Source: JBQTII01 sp052387905
GTDB taxonomy: Bacteria; Actinomycetota; Actinomycetes; Sporichthyales; Sporichthyaceae
Direction: 5' to 3'
Assembly (NCBI GenBank): GCA_052387905.1
Contig: JBQTIR010000052.1
Coordinates: forward strand, 1 to 37,600
Length of the DNA: 37,600 nt
In this document: positions 1 through 8,181 of the stretch, in pieces
Layout: the number at the start of each line of letters is the position of its first letter
Position numbering within the stretch: the first letter of the stretch is position 1
The notes under the pieces: model-generated
What the model was told of the DNA's origin: nothing
What the model saw: only the letters and a program-made list of their open reading frames with translations
The model's database searches: none
Program-made: the position numbers and the translations under genes

Positions 1-387
1 GTCGGTCCGCGGGCGTGGCGGCTGCGGCCCGGGGCCGGGGCCGCCGAGCAGGCGGTCGCCGCAGACCATCGCGCGGGTCAGCGAGAGATTCCGCCGGCCG
101 GCGCCGGCCAACGGCTCGACCGAGATCACCGTGACCATGCTCGGGTTGTCCAGGCGGGAGATGTACTCGTCGTAGGTCAGTTCTTCGATGGCGGTGAGGT
201 TGACCGTGGTGAGTGTGCGCAGGCTGGAGGTGAGCAACGTCGCCCATTGCCGCGCGAAGGTCTCGAAGACGATCTCCAGCGAGCGCACATGCTTGCGCGA
301 GAGCTTGGTGGACCGGCGGAAGTCGTAGGCGCGCGGCTCCTGCCGGCTGGCCCGCCGGGCACGCCGCATTCCGGTGTCTGTGCTCAC
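1..387 (-). CDS. fliM: Flagellar motor switch protein FliM (5' part only)
   Basis: FliM forms the middle of the cytoplasmic C-ring and binds phospho-CheY to reverse the motor. Only the first 129 codons are present; the gene runs off the left edge. The N-terminal part reads YDFRRSTKLSRKHVRSLEIV, followed by FETFARQWATLL, which is the characteristic FliM entry region (usually YDFRRP.KLS..H.R.LE). I choose the GTG at 387 because GAGG stands about 7 nt upstream; an in-frame ATG lies at 369. The usual extreme N-terminal CheY-binding peptide is not obvious, as the protein starts with a short basic stretch. It is the last visible gene of the flagellar operon. The 115-bp gap before it (388-502) shows no gene and no strong hairpin. 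Confidence 0.88.
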   Translation of the reverse strand, partial: MSTDTGMRRARRASRQEPRAYDFRRSTKLSRKHVRSLEIVFETFARQWATLLTSSLRTLTTVNLTAIEELTYDEYISRLDNPSMVTVISVEPLAGAGRRNLSLTRAMVCGDRLLGGPGPGPQPPRPRTD

Positions 388-502
388 AACAGCCTCAATC
401 GGCAGCCGGGCACAACACCTGAGCCGCCGATCGGCCAGGTCAGGGACACCCGTGGCCAACCAGGGTGAGCAAGCTCGGACGTGGTGTCGTCCGCCAGGGT
501 GG

Positions 503-1063
503 TTATTGCATGACGAACTCCGTGAAGTAGATGTCCATGACGTCGTGGTGGTAGGCCTCGGCGACGGCCTGCAGCAGCTTCTCCTTCGCCAACTCGCGGG
601 ACTCGGCGGTATTCAGCTCCGCGATCTTGCGGCCCGAGAGCTGCGCGATTGCCAGGTCCAGGGCCTGGGAGCCGTCGGGCTCCGCCGCCCCGCCCCCGTG
701 CCCGCCGCCACCGGCGCTCGCGGCTTCGGTGAACTGCAGCGCCATCGAGAGCTTGAGGTAGTGCCCGCCGTCGAGGTTGAGCGTGAGCGGGTCGAGTTTG
801 ACGACGAGGCCCGGCACCGGTTCGCCGGCGACGGGGGCCGGTTTGGGTGCGAGGAAGGTGTAGGCGCCGTAGCCGACCGCGAGCAGGACGATGAGCATGA
901 TGATCTTCTGCTTCTTGGTCTTCGGCGGTTTGGGCTTGCCGTCCTTGCCGAGCTTGACCTTCTTCTCGCCCTTGACCTTGCCGGCCTTACCCTCCTTGCC
1001 GGCGATCTCGGCGCCGGTTTTGTTCTCCTCGCTCTGACGTGGTGACGTCACGGCGGTGTTCAT
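503..1063 (-). CDS. fliL: Flagellar basal-body associated protein FliL
   Basis: FliL is a single-span inner-membrane protein that surrounds the MotAB stator and stabilises torque generation. The 186-residue product starts with about 50 Lys/Glu-rich cytoplasmic residues, has one membrane helix at roughly 54-71 (IIMLIVLLAVGYGAYTFLA), then an external domain with the family pattern VVKLDPLTLNLDGGHYLKLS and a C-terminal ELN...SRELAKEKLL...VMDIYFTEFVMQ. The Lys-rich N-terminus is longer than in proteobacterial FliL, as is common in Actinobacteria. A His/Gly stretch (GGGGHGGG) near residue 119 interrupts the domain. The ATG overlaps the motB stop by 4 bp (ATGA), so translation is probably coupled. 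Confidence 0.93.
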   Translation of the reverse strand: MNTAVTSPRQSEENKTGAEIAGKEGKAGKVKGEKKVKLGKDGKPKPPKTKKQKIIMLIVLLAVGYGAYTFLAPKPAPVAGEPVPGLVVKLDPLTLNLDGGHYLKLSMALQFTEAASAGGGGHGGGAAEPDGSQALDLAIAQLSGRKIAELNTAESRELAKEKLLQAVAEAYHHDVMDIYFTEFVMQ

Positions 1064-1956
1064 GCGTTCTCCTCAGCGATGACGGCGAGCAGCGAACGGT
1101 CCTCGGGTGCCAAGGTGGAGGCGACGACGATCTCGACCCGGCGGTTGACCCGGTTGGCCTCGGGTGAGGTGCCCTCGATCAAGGGCCGCTGGTCGGCGTA
1201 CCCGATCGCCGAGAGCCGGTCAGGGTTCAGCCCTTCGGCCTCGACGAGGCGGCGCACCACACTGGAGGCGCGGGCGCTGGAAAGCTCCCACTCCGACGGG
1301 TAGTACTTGGGCGCCACGGGAACCGTGTTGGTGTGGCCTTCGACGTAGAGGTCGTAGGGCGCCGGCGCGAGGACCGGGCCGAGCGCGTGCACGATCTCGC
1401 GGCCGTTGGCGGTGAGCTCGGCCCGGTCGGGACGGAAGATCACCGCGTCGGTCAGCACGGTGACGATGAGGCCGCGCTCGTCGTAGCGGAACTGCACCGA
1501 CTTCGCGGACGCGGTGCCTGCCAACGCCTTCTGGATCGCCTTGCGGATCTTCTCCAGCTCGGCGAGTTCCCGTTCGGCCTGCTCACGCGTCTTCTGCGCC
1601 TGCGCCATCGCCTCCTGCGACTTCGACACCTTGATCGCGTACTCGATCTTGTTCTTCTCGTCCGTGCTGCCGGGCACGATCGGGCCCGAGGACAGCGGGC
1701 CCTCGGGAGCGGAATCGCCCGGGGTCGGGCTCTTGCCACCCTGCACTGCCGCGAGCTCGTGGCCGAAGCTGTTCGCCAGGCTGGCGCGCAGCTCCCAGTA
1801 CTTCGTCTCATCGATGGTGCTCATCGCGAACAGCACGATGAACAGGGCCATCAGCACGGTGATCATGTCGGCGTAGCTGACCAGCCAGCGCTCGTGGTTC
1901 TCGTGTTCGTCGTGCTCTTCGTGCTTCGCCCGGCGCCGACGTGTGGGAGCACTCAT
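1060..1956 (-). CDS. motB: Flagellar motor stator protein MotB
   Basis: MotB anchors the stator to peptidoglycan and carries the proton-accepting aspartate. The 298-residue product has a basic N-terminus, one membrane helix (about 27-45) with the invariant Asp at residue 30 in SYADMITVLMALFIVLFAMS, a long Glu/Lys/Gln-rich coiled region (about 95-145) and a C-terminal OmpA-like peptidoglycan-binding domain (VEGHTNT..., ELSSARASSVVRRL, GYADQRPL, NRRVEIVV). The OmpA motif usually reads VEGHTD; here the D is N, a common variation in MotB. It lies 7 nt downstream of motA, as expected for a stator pair. The aspartate and a MotA without Na+-type features suggest a proton-driven motor, but ion choice cannot be settled from sequence alone. 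Confidence 0.96.
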   Translation of the reverse strand: MSAPTRRRRAKHEEHDEHENHERWLVSYADMITVLMALFIVLFAMSTIDETKYWELRASLANSFGHELAAVQGGKSPTPGDSAPEGPLSSGPIVPGSTDEKNKIEYAIKVSKSQEAMAQAQKTREQAERELAELEKIRKAIQKALAGTASAKSVQFRYDERGLIVTVLTDAVIFRPDRAELTANGREIVHALGPVLAPAPYDLYVEGHTNTVPVAPKYYPSEWELSSARASSVVRRLVEAEGLNPDRLSAIGYADQRPLIEGTSPEANRVNRRVEIVVASTLAPEDRSLLAVIAEENA

Positions 1957-1963
1957 GGTGAGC

Positions 1964-2731
1964 TCACGCAGCCTTGTCGATGATCGCTCCCGGCGGGAGC
2001 AAGGCCTTCAGCTTCTGTGCGACCAGGCGTGGGTTGGAACCGGACTGGATCGCCAGGATGCCCTCGACCGCGAGTTCCATGCGGGCCGCCTCAAGCTCGG
2101 TGATCCGCTCGATGCGCTTGGCGATCGGCAGCCAGATGACGTTGGCCGAGAGCACTCCCCACAGCGTCGCGAGGAATGCGACGGCGATGGAACCGCCGAG
2201 TTTTTCCGGCTCGGACAACATGCCGAGCACATGGACCAACGACAGGACGGTGCCGATGATGCCGATCGTCGGGGCGTAACCACCGAAGTCGGTGAACATC
2301 TTCGAGGAGATCTTGGCGTCCTTCTTGAAGGCGCGGATCTCGGCTTCGAGGAGTTCGGCGAGGTCGTCGGGGTCGGTGCCATCGATCGCCGCTTCCAGTC
2401 CGCGCTTGAGGAAGGGATCCTCCACGTTGCGCACCTGGTCACCGAGAGCCAGCAGGCCCTCCTTGCGGGCGGTGCCGGCCAGCTCGACGAGTACCCGCAC
2501 CGTGTCATCCGGCGGGGTGACCTTGGCGGTCAGGTACTTCGGTAGCGACTTCATGACCCCGGTGAAGTCCTTCATGGTCGACCCCGCGAGGCCCGCGCCG
2601 AAGGTGCCGCCGAAGACGAGCACGAGTGGGGGAACGAGGAAGACCGACATCGGGGAGGCGCCTTCGAGGATCGCCGCGAGGAAGATCGCGCCGAAGGCGA
2701 GCCCGATACCGGCGAATGTTGCCGGGTCCAT
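1964..2731 (-). CDS. motA: Flagellar motor stator protein MotA
   Basis: MotA is the four-helix stator subunit that converts ion flow through the MotA5B2 complex into torque on FliG. The 255-residue product has TM1 (about 5-20) and TM2 (about 28-45, VFLVPPLVLVFGGTFGAGLA), the cytoplasmic loop with conserved charge (RKEGLLALGDQV...DPFLKRGLEAAIDG), and TM3-TM4 (GGYAPTIGIIGTVLSLVHVL and SIAVAFLATLWGVLSANVIW). Length and layout are normal. The start codon shares one base with the flbD stop (TGATG), so flbD, motA and motB appear to be translated as a coupled set. Confidence 0.96.
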   Translation of the reverse strand: MDPATFAGIGLAFGAIFLAAILEGASPMSVFLVPPLVLVFGGTFGAGLAGSTMKDFTGVMKSLPKYLTAKVTPPDDTVRVLVELAGTARKEGLLALGDQVRNVEDPFLKRGLEAAIDGTDPDDLAELLEAEIRAFKKDAKISSKMFTDFGGYAPTIGIIGTVLSLVHVLGMLSEPEKLGGSIAVAFLATLWGVLSANVIWLPIAKRIERITELEAARMELAVEGILAIQSGSNPRLVAQKLKALLPPGAIIDKAA

Positions 2732-3024
2732 CAGCGCTCCCGGTGCGCGAGCGCGACGACGTTCGTCTCTGAGGCGTTCTCGGCGCCACGCCGGCGCGGG
2801 GACTGCATCTGGTGGCGCAGGTCCCGCTCCTGGGCGCCGGCGGCCGCGATGACCGAGGCCCGGTAGTCACGGATCAGCTCGATGAGCTGGGTGAGGGACT
2901 CGGCGACGACGTACTTGGTGCCGTCGACCAGGGTCACCACGGTGTCGGGACTGCTCTCGGCGCGTTCGATCAGATCGGGGTTCACGGCGAAGGCCGGACC
3001 GTTCAGGCGCGTCACGATGATCAT
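2731..3024 (-). CDS. flbD: FlbD/SwrD-type small flagellar protein
   Basis: This 97-residue protein of the FlbD (SwrD) family is usually encoded between flgE and motA in Gram-positive flagellar operons; in Bacillus subtilis SwrD boosts motor power. The N-terminal core is MIIVTRLNGPAFAVNPDLIE, followed by DTVVTLVDGTKYVVAES and a helix (LIELIRDYRASVIAAA), all typical. The last ~30 residues are a basic tail not usual for the family. An in-frame ATG at 3063 would add 13 residues, but it falls inside a hairpin. The ATG at 3024 has a good AAGGA 8 nt upstream and gives the canonical MIIVTRLNG start, so I prefer it. Confidence 0.9.
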   Translation of the reverse strand: MIIVTRLNGPAFAVNPDLIERAESSPDTVVTLVDGTKYVVAESLTQLIELIRDYRASVIAAAGAQERDLRHQMQSPRRRGAENASETNVVALAHRER

Positions 3025-3050
3025 GGGTACCGTCCTTGGAAGTGGCGCAG

Positions 3051-3070
3051 CGGGCCGATCCATCGGCCCG
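3051..3070 (-). terminator. Short hairpin upstream of flbD
   Basis: A perfect 9-bp inverted repeat, CGGGCCGAT at 3051-3059 and ATCGGCCCG at 3062-3070, has only two bases between the arms. It lies 27 bp upstream of the flbD start in the flgE-flbD gap. There is no T-run on either side, so it may be an RNA-processing or stability hairpin or a DNA palindrome and not a true terminator. Confidence 0.4.
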
Positions 3071-3089
3071 TCACTGTGGTAATCGGCCA

Positions 3090-3119
3090 GGCGCCGCAGG
3101 AGATTAGCCCTGCGGCGCC
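3090..3119 (-). terminator. Hairpin 3' of flgE (attenuator-like)
   Basis: A perfect 11-bp inverted repeat, GGCGCCGCAGG at 3090-3100 and CCTGCGGCGCC at 3109-3119, encloses an 8-nt loop and begins 17 nt after the flgE stop. The stem is nearly all G:C. No T-run follows on the minus strand, which is common for actinobacterial terminators. Since flbD, motAB and fliLM must still be expressed, it more likely attenuates read-through or protects the 3' end of the abundant flgE message. Confidence 0.5.
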
Positions 3120-3135
3120 CGCCTGACCTGCGCAG

Positions 3136-4326
3136 CTATCGCTTGAGGTTGACCAGATCTTCCAGAATCTGGTCGCTGGTGGTGATGACGCGCGAGTTCG
3201 CCTGGAAACCGCGCTGGGCGACGATCAGGTTGGTGAACTCCGCGGCCAGGTCCACGTTGCTCATCTCCAACGCCCCGGAGGAGAGCAGGCCGCGTCCGGC
3301 GACGCCGGCGATGCCCAACTGCTCGGTGCCGGAGTTGACGGTGCTGCGGTACATCGAGCCGCCCACCTTCTCCAGCCCGGGCGGGTTGTTGAAGTTGGCC
3401 AGGGCCACCTGGGCCAAGGGCGCCTTGAGTCCGTTGGAGAAGACCCCCACCAGCGTGCCGTCGGGCGACATGGTGAATGCCTGCAGGCTGCCCATCGCAG
3501 AGCCGTTCTGCCCGAGCGCGGCCAGGGAGTTCTGGCCGGCGAAACCGGTCAGGCCCGCGGTGTCCAGGGTGATGGCCTGCCCACCCGACGTCGCGGTGTA
3601 GGCGATGCTGAGAGGGTTCGGCGTCGCTCCGGACCCGGTGAAGCTCATCACGGCCGGGGCGACGGTGCCGGTGCTCGAGGCGACCGTCCAGGAACCGCCG
3701 GCCGCCATCGTGAAGGTCAGGTCCAGATCGATCTCGGTGCCGGCCGCGTCGAACACGGTGATCGAGGCACGGCTCACCGTGCCGACCGCAGCATCGGAGG
3801 GCAGGTTGCCGCCGAAGGTCGCCGTGGTGCTCGCGACCGGCGGCAGCACGGCCCCGACCGGCAGGATGATGTCACTGACGGGAGCGGTGGTGTTGACCAC
3901 GCCGTTGGTCGCGGACCACCCCTGCACGACCGAACCCTCGGCGGTGCTCAGGCGTCCGTCGGTGTCGAAGGAGAACGCGCCGGCGCGGGTGTAGAGGTTC
4001 TCGCCACCGTTGCGGACGACGAAGAAGCCGTCGCCCTGGATCATCAGGTCGGTCGAGCGCCCGGTGGACTGCGCGCTGCCCTGGGCGAAGTTGGTGCTGA
4101 TCGAGGCCATCCGGGCACCGAGCCCGACCTGGGCCGGGTTGGTGCCCGCGTTGCCGGCGATCGGCGCACCCGCGCCGCGCAGCATCTGACTCAAGGTGTC
4201 CTGGAAAACCGTGGTGGCACTTTTGTAGCCGGTCGTGTTGACGTTGGCGATGTTGTTGCCGGTGACGTCCATCATCGTCTGGTGTGAACGCAGGCCGGAG
4301 ATTCCGGCGAACAGTGAGCGAAGCAT
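3136..4326 (-). CDS. flgE: Flagellar hook protein FlgE
   Basis: FlgE polymerises into the hook, the universal joint between rod and filament. The 396-residue product has the rod/hook N-terminal signature (MLRSLFAGISGLRSHQTMMD, then VTGNNIANVNTTGYKS), the D1 region (LMIQGDGFFVV, YTRAGAFSFDTDGRL), a variable Thr/Ala-rich middle (about 150-290) and the C-terminal signature SNVDLAAEFTNLIVAQRGFQ, then ANSRVITTSDQILEDLVNLKR. GGAGG lies 7 nt upstream of the ATG. It follows flgD by 56 bp, the expected order of hook cap then hook. Its length is usual for a short FlgE. Confidence 0.96.
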   Translation of the reverse strand: MLRSLFAGISGLRSHQTMMDVTGNNIANVNTTGYKSATTVFQDTLSQMLRGAGAPIAGNAGTNPAQVGLGARMASISTNFAQGSAQSTGRSTDLMIQGDGFFVVRNGGENLYTRAGAFSFDTDGRLSTAEGSVVQGWSATNGVVNTTAPVSDIILPVGAVLPPVASTTATFGGNLPSDAAVGTVSRASITVFDAAGTEIDLDLTFTMAAGGSWTVASSTGTVAPAVMSFTGSGATPNPLSIAYTATSGGQAITLDTAGLTGFAGQNSLAALGQNGSAMGSLQAFTMSPDGTLVGVFSNGLKAPLAQVALANFNNPPGLEKVGGSMYRSTVNSGTEQLGIAGVAGRGLLSSGALEMSNVDLAAEFTNLIVAQRGFQANSRVITTSDQILEDLVNLKR

Positions 4327-4382
4327 GTGGATCCCTCCTGGGAATTGGCGCCTTGATCAGGCTGGCGGGGTGGAAGCGGTGC

Positions 4383-4811
4383 TCAGGGCGTAGTGCGGAC
4401 GGCGGTGATGTCGCCGACCGGGATCGCAGTTCCGTCACCGCCGATGCTCACCAGGGCCCCGACGGGGGAGAACGAGGCGCCGGTGACGACGCCGCTGATC
4501 TCGACTCCGTCGGCACCGAGGTAACTGACGGTCCGTCCGAGAAGTGCACTGACGGTGGAAAGACTCTGCGCGCTGAGGGATTCCGCGATGGCAGCGGCGA
4601 TCTCCTCCAGCTTCTCGACCTGGGTGAACTGGGCGGTCTGCGCCATGAACTGGGCGCTGTCGGTCGGGTTGGTGGGGTCCTGGTACCGCAGCTGGGCGAC
4701 CAGCAACTTCAGGAACGCGTCCTTGCCGAGGCTGCTGCCTCCGGTGGTGGGCGCCGACGCCGGGACGGCGCCGATCACCGTACCGATGGGGGTAGGTGGG
4801 ATGACTGGCAT
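4383..4811 (-). CDS. flgD: Hook assembly scaffold (hook cap) protein FlgD, short form
   Basis: FlgD caps the growing hook and directs FlgE insertion. The 142-residue protein contains the conserved N-terminal core (LGKDAFLKLLVAQLRYQDPT, then NPTDSAQFMAQTAQFTQVEKLEE), a Ser/Ala linker helix, and a small beta-rich end (LLGRTVSYLGADGVEISGVV). It lacks the larger FnIII-like C-terminal domain of enteric FlgD (about 230 residues), a reduction often seen in Gram-positive FlgD. AGGAGG lies 5 nt upstream of the ATG. It sits between the FliK fusion and flgE, in agreement with its role. Confidence 0.94.
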   Translation of the reverse strand: MPVIPPTPIGTVIGAVPASAPTTGGSSLGKDAFLKLLVAQLRYQDPTNPTDSAQFMAQTAQFTQVEKLEEIAAAIAESLSAQSLSTVSALLGRTVSYLGADGVEISGVVTGASFSPVGALVSIGGDGTAIPVGDITAVRTTP

Positions 4812-4865
4812 TGCGACCTCCTGGTGGGTTGCCGGTGCGGCGCGGTCGAGCGGGCTCGTCAGGGG

Positions 4866-6365
4866 TCAGACACGGACATCGATCCCGGATCTGGTCCCGC
4901 TCACGCGCGATTCCGGGATTCGGAGCTCGGGGACCTCGCTCGGGTCGGGGTCCTCCAGCGCGGGGGACCGCTCGGGGAGCGGTCGGTTCTCGCGGGAGCG
5001 CTCGCCCCAACCCTGTTCCTGACCCACCCATTCCGGGCGCGGATGATCACCGGAATGCTGTCCTGCGCCGGCGTCCGCGGTGTCGACCTGGGTCGCCCCG
5101 ACGGTGATGCCCGCCGATTCCAGCGCACGACGAAGGTCCGGCAGGGCGGCGCGCAGCGCATCCCGGGCCGCCTCCGAGCCACCGGCCAGCCGTAGATCGA
5201 TCTGACCACCACTGAGCTCGACCTCGATCCGGACGGGACCGAGGGAGTCCGGTTGCAGTTCGACACTCATCCGGTGGGTGCCGTCGACGCCGGCTCGGTG
5301 CAAGGTGAACAGCGGGTTCGCCAGTTGCGCTGCGGTGGCGGCCGGTGCCGGGGTCTGGGCCGGTGCAGAACTCGATCCGGTCGCCGTGCCGGCGCCCGGC
5401 ATCGGCAAGGCGAGGCCGTCGGTCGGCGTGGTCGCGGCGGTGGTGGCGGTGATGGCGGAGTTCGCGTCGACACTGCTCGCACGCACGGCGGCGGCGACTT
5501 CCGGTCGCAGTAGGACAGCGGACGGTGCTGTCGCGACCGGTGGTACCACGGTCATGAGTGCCGGTGCTCGCTGGAACTGCTCGGTGGCGCGCAGTTCCGT
5601 GGTGGCGGTCGTGAAGTCCGACCGCACCGCGGTGAGCTTCGGTAGCGCCAGGTTCAGGCCGGCATCCTGCAGGGCGCTCGCAAGGCGAACCGAAGCCGCC
5701 TCCGAACGACCGCCCGCGGACAACGCGGCCATGGCGCCGACACCGTTTCCGCCGGCGGGACCGGCGTTGGACACCGCCGCGGGCAGTACCCGCCGGATCG
5801 CGGATGGCGTCTGGTAGACCGGGGAGATCTCGACGTCATCGCCCGGCTTGGGCGCGTGGATCATGCGGCCGTTGCCGATGTAGATGCCGATGTGGTCGAC
5901 CGGAGAGTTGAACGCCACCAGGTCGCCGGGGCGCGCCTTGTCCATCGAAGCCACCGCGGTGCCGGCCTTGGCCTGCTGCCAACTCACGCGCGGGAGTTCG
6001 ACGCCGACCTTGCCGAAGACCAGCTGGATCAGACCCGAGCAGTCCAGCCCGGATGTCGGGTCGGTGCCGCCCCAGCGGTAGGGCACTCCCAGGTACTTCG
6101 TCGCCAGAGCAACCACCGCCGCCTCCTTCTCGCTGCCGGTCGCGCCGGTAGCGTCGAGGTCGGCCGGCACCTTGGCCGCGGCATTCTCTTCGTTCGCCGG
6201 CGCAGTGGCCCGCGCGAGCTCACCGGCGAAGTCGGCCCCGGCCGTAGGCGGCGCCGCGCCGAGTACGCCGCCCGGCGCGCCGGGAGTCATCGTCGTATTC
6301 ATCACGAACCCGAAGCGGGAGGCGATCGCCGCCATCCGGCCGGCGATCTCGAGGGGGCCGATCAC
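4866..6365 (-). CDS. fliK: NlpC/P60 peptidase - FliK hook-length control fusion protein
   Basis: A single 499-residue frame joins two functions. Residues about 78-195 form an NlpC/P60 (C40) cell-wall endopeptidase domain: catalytic Cys109 in GLDCSGLIQLVF, His158 in VDHIGIYIGNGRMI, and His170 as the likely third polar residue. A Thr/Ala/Pro-rich linker (about 200-350) follows, then a FliK C-terminal (Flg_hook) domain at about 355-435 (MSVELQPDSLGPVRIEVELS, RDALRAALPDLRRALESAGI), and a charged tail. FliK measures the hook and switches export specificity; NlpC/P60 enzymes cut D-Glu-diamino acid stem-peptide links. The first 20 residues (GRMAAIASRFG) resemble the N-terminus of hydrolases encoded beside fliK in other Actinobacteria. 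The start overlaps fliJ by 4 bp. No frame break is seen at the junction. No signal peptide is visible, so the peptidase would need the flagellar export route. Confidence 0.85.
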   Translation of the reverse strand: MIGPLEIAGRMAAIASRFGFVMNTTMTPGAPGGVLGAAPPTAGADFAGELARATAPANEENAAAKVPADLDATGATGSEKEAAVVALATKYLGVPYRWGGTDPTSGLDCSGLIQLVFGKVGVELPRVSWQQAKAGTAVASMDKARPGDLVAFNSPVDHIGIYIGNGRMIHAPKPGDDVEISPVYQTPSAIRRVLPAAVSNAGPAGGNGVGAMAALSAGGRSEAASVRLASALQDAGLNLALPKLTAVRSDFTTATTELRATEQFQRAPALMTVVPPVATAPSAVLLRPEVAAAVRASSVDANSAITATTAATTPTDGLALPMPGAGTATGSSSAPAQTPAPAATAAQLANPLFTLHRAGVDGTHRMSVELQPDSLGPVRIEVELSGGQIDLRLAGGSEAARDALRAALPDLRRALESAGITVGATQVDTADAGAGQHSGDHPRPEWVGQEQGWGERSRENRPLPERSPALEDPDPSEVPELRIPESRVSGTRSGIDVRV

Positions 6366-6847
6366 GGGGGTCCTTCCGCAGAGTCGATCGGGAGTCTCTC
6401 GCCGGTGGGGTCGTCGAGCTCGTCGGCGGTCCGAGGTCGGCGGTGTCGTGCCCCGGCGCGATCGTCGGCCGCGCGGGCCTCGGTCGCCTCCTGCCCGGCT
6501 CGCACCCGAGTGGCGTGGCGCTGGGCCAGGTCCTCCAGCCCCTCGCGTTCACGGCTGGCACGGCCCAGGACCTCGCGTGCCTCGTCGGCTCTGCGACTGC
6601 GCTCGTCGATCATTGCCTGGGTGGCTGCGACGTCCGCAGCCAGCGCCAGGGTCGTCGCGCGGATCGCGAGCCAGTGCGCGGCCGCGGCGGTGCCCGGCAC
6701 TGGGCGTCCGTCCAGAACCGCCTGCCGACGGGCGTGATCGGTGACGGCATGGCGCAGGCTCGCCGCGGCCGCAGCAGCGTCGGCCTTGGCCATGTCCTCG
6801 CGGATGCGTCGCACCCGCAGCACGGTCGCCAACGGAAAGCGGATCAT
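6362..6847 (-). CDS. fliJ: Flagellar export chaperone FliJ
   Basis: FliJ is the coiled-coil stalk of the FliHIJ export ATPase and helps deliver chaperone-substrate complexes to FlhA. The 161-residue product starts with the typical FliJ entry (RFPLATVLRVRRIREDMAKA) and is predicted almost wholly helical, rich in Ala, Arg and Glu. The C-terminal 40 residues (TADELDDPTGERLPIDSAEG) are acidic and probably disordered. Sequence identity in this family is low, so the call rests on the N-terminal motif, size, coiled-coil character and position directly after fliI, with a 4-bp overlap at both ends. Confidence 0.82.
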   Translation of the reverse strand: MIRFPLATVLRVRRIREDMAKADAAAAAASLRHAVTDHARRQAVLDGRPVPGTAAAAHWLAIRATTLALAADVAATQAMIDERSRRADEAREVLGRASREREGLEDLAQRHATRVRAGQEATEARAADDRAGARHRRPRTADELDDPTGERLPIDSAEGPP

Positions 6848-8181
6848 GATTCGCCCCCCAGATCCAGGCCGAGCAGAGCGCCGAGGCCGGCCCAGGCTGA
6901 TGCGGCATCAGATACCTCGTCGAGGTCCTGGCGGAGGAACGCCTCGATCGGGCCGGCGAGCGCCTGCGCCCGGTCCACGAGCGGGTTCGTGCCGGGAACG
7001 TAGGCGCCGATCTCGATCAGCTCGCGGGCGTCGCGGTATGCAGCCAGCAGTCGCCGCAGCTCGCCCGCCGCGGCGCGCTGGGCGGGCGTGGTGATCGCAC
7101 CGGTCACGCGGGACACCGAGTCGAGTACATCGATACTCGGGAAGTGTCCGGCGGTGGCCAGCGCACGGGTCAACGTGATGTGCCCGTCGAGGATCGAGCG
7201 AGCGGTGTCCCCGATCGGCTCGTTGTGGTCATCACCTTCGACGAGCACGGTGTAGACGCCCGTGATGCTTCCGACCTCGCCTGGTCCGGCCCGTTCCAGC
7301 AGTCGGGGCAGCAGCGCGAATACGCTCGGCGGGTATCCACGGGTCGCCGGCGGTTCCCCGGCGGACAGCCCGACCTCGCGCTGGGCGTAGGCCAGGCGGG
7401 TGAGGGAATCCATCAGCAGGACGACGTCCAGTCCCTGATCGCGCAGGTACTCCGCGATCCGGGTGGCGACGAACGGCGCGCGTAGCCGGACCATCGGCGG
7501 TTCGTCAGAGGTGGCGACGACCACCACCGACCGCGCCAGGCCCTCGGGCCCGAGGTCGTTCTCCAGGAACTCGCGGACCTCCCGGCCACGTTCGCCCACC
7601 AGGCAGATGACGCTGACCGCGGCCTCGGTCCCGCGAGTGATCATCGAGAGCAGGCTGGACTTGCCGACCCCGGAGCCGGCGAAGATGCCGATGCGCTGCC
7701 CGCGGCCCAGGGGCACCAGCGTGTCCAACGCGCGGACTCCGACGCTGAGCGGTTCGCACACCCGGCCGCGGTTGAGCGGGTGCGGCGCACGGCCGTCGAC
7801 CCCCACCTGCGGAAGGTGTGCCAGCGAGGGTCCGCCGTCGATCGGGTGGCCCAACCCGTCCAGGACCCGTCCACGCAGCTCTGGTCCGATGCCGATCGTG
7901 AGTTCGCAGCCGGTACCCCGCACCGCAAGGCCCGCCCGGATACCGGTGGTGCGTCCCAGCGGCATGCAGGACAGCCTGCTGTGTCCCCGCTGGTCGTAGA
8001 CCGCGACGACCTCGGCGGGGATCGGTCCGGCGTCGGTCTCGACGATCACCAGCTCGGCGACGGCGGCGGGGAGCCCGACCACATCGATCACCAGCCCGAG
8101 CACCCCGGTGACGGTGCCGGTGCGCCGTGGCGCCGCCGCCGCCAGCAGAGCCGGGGAGAGGACCTGCAGAGCCGCCCTCAT
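6844..8181 (-). CDS. fliI: Flagellum-specific export ATPase FliI
   Basis: FliI is the F1-beta-like ATPase of the flagellar type III export gate. The 445-residue product has the Walker A loop GSGVGKSS (about 169-176), Walker B LDVVLLMDSLTRLA, the conserved AYAQREVGLSAGEPPATRGY segment and the C-terminal region with GAYVPGTNPLVDRA. The N-terminal barrel is shorter and more divergent than in Salmonella FliI, usual in Actinobacteria. It overlaps fliH upstream and fliJ downstream by 4 bp each, consistent with FliHIJ complex assembly from one message. Confidence 0.96.
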   Translation of the reverse strand: MRAALQVLSPALLAAAAPRRTGTVTGVLGLVIDVVGLPAAVAELVIVETDAGPIPAEVVAVYDQRGHSRLSCMPLGRTTGIRAGLAVRGTGCELTIGIGPELRGRVLDGLGHPIDGGPSLAHLPQVGVDGRAPHPLNRGRVCEPLSVGVRALDTLVPLGRGQRIGIFAGSGVGKSSLLSMITRGTEAAVSVICLVGERGREVREFLENDLGPEGLARSVVVVATSDEPPMVRLRAPFVATRIAEYLRDQGLDVVLLMDSLTRLAYAQREVGLSAGEPPATRGYPPSVFALLPRLLERAGPGEVGSITGVYTVLVEGDDHNEPIGDTARSILDGHITLTRALATAGHFPSIDVLDSVSRVTGAITTPAQRAAAGELRRLLAAYRDARELIEIGAYVPGTNPLVDRAQALAGPIEAFLRQDLDEVSDAASAWAGLGALLGLDLGGES

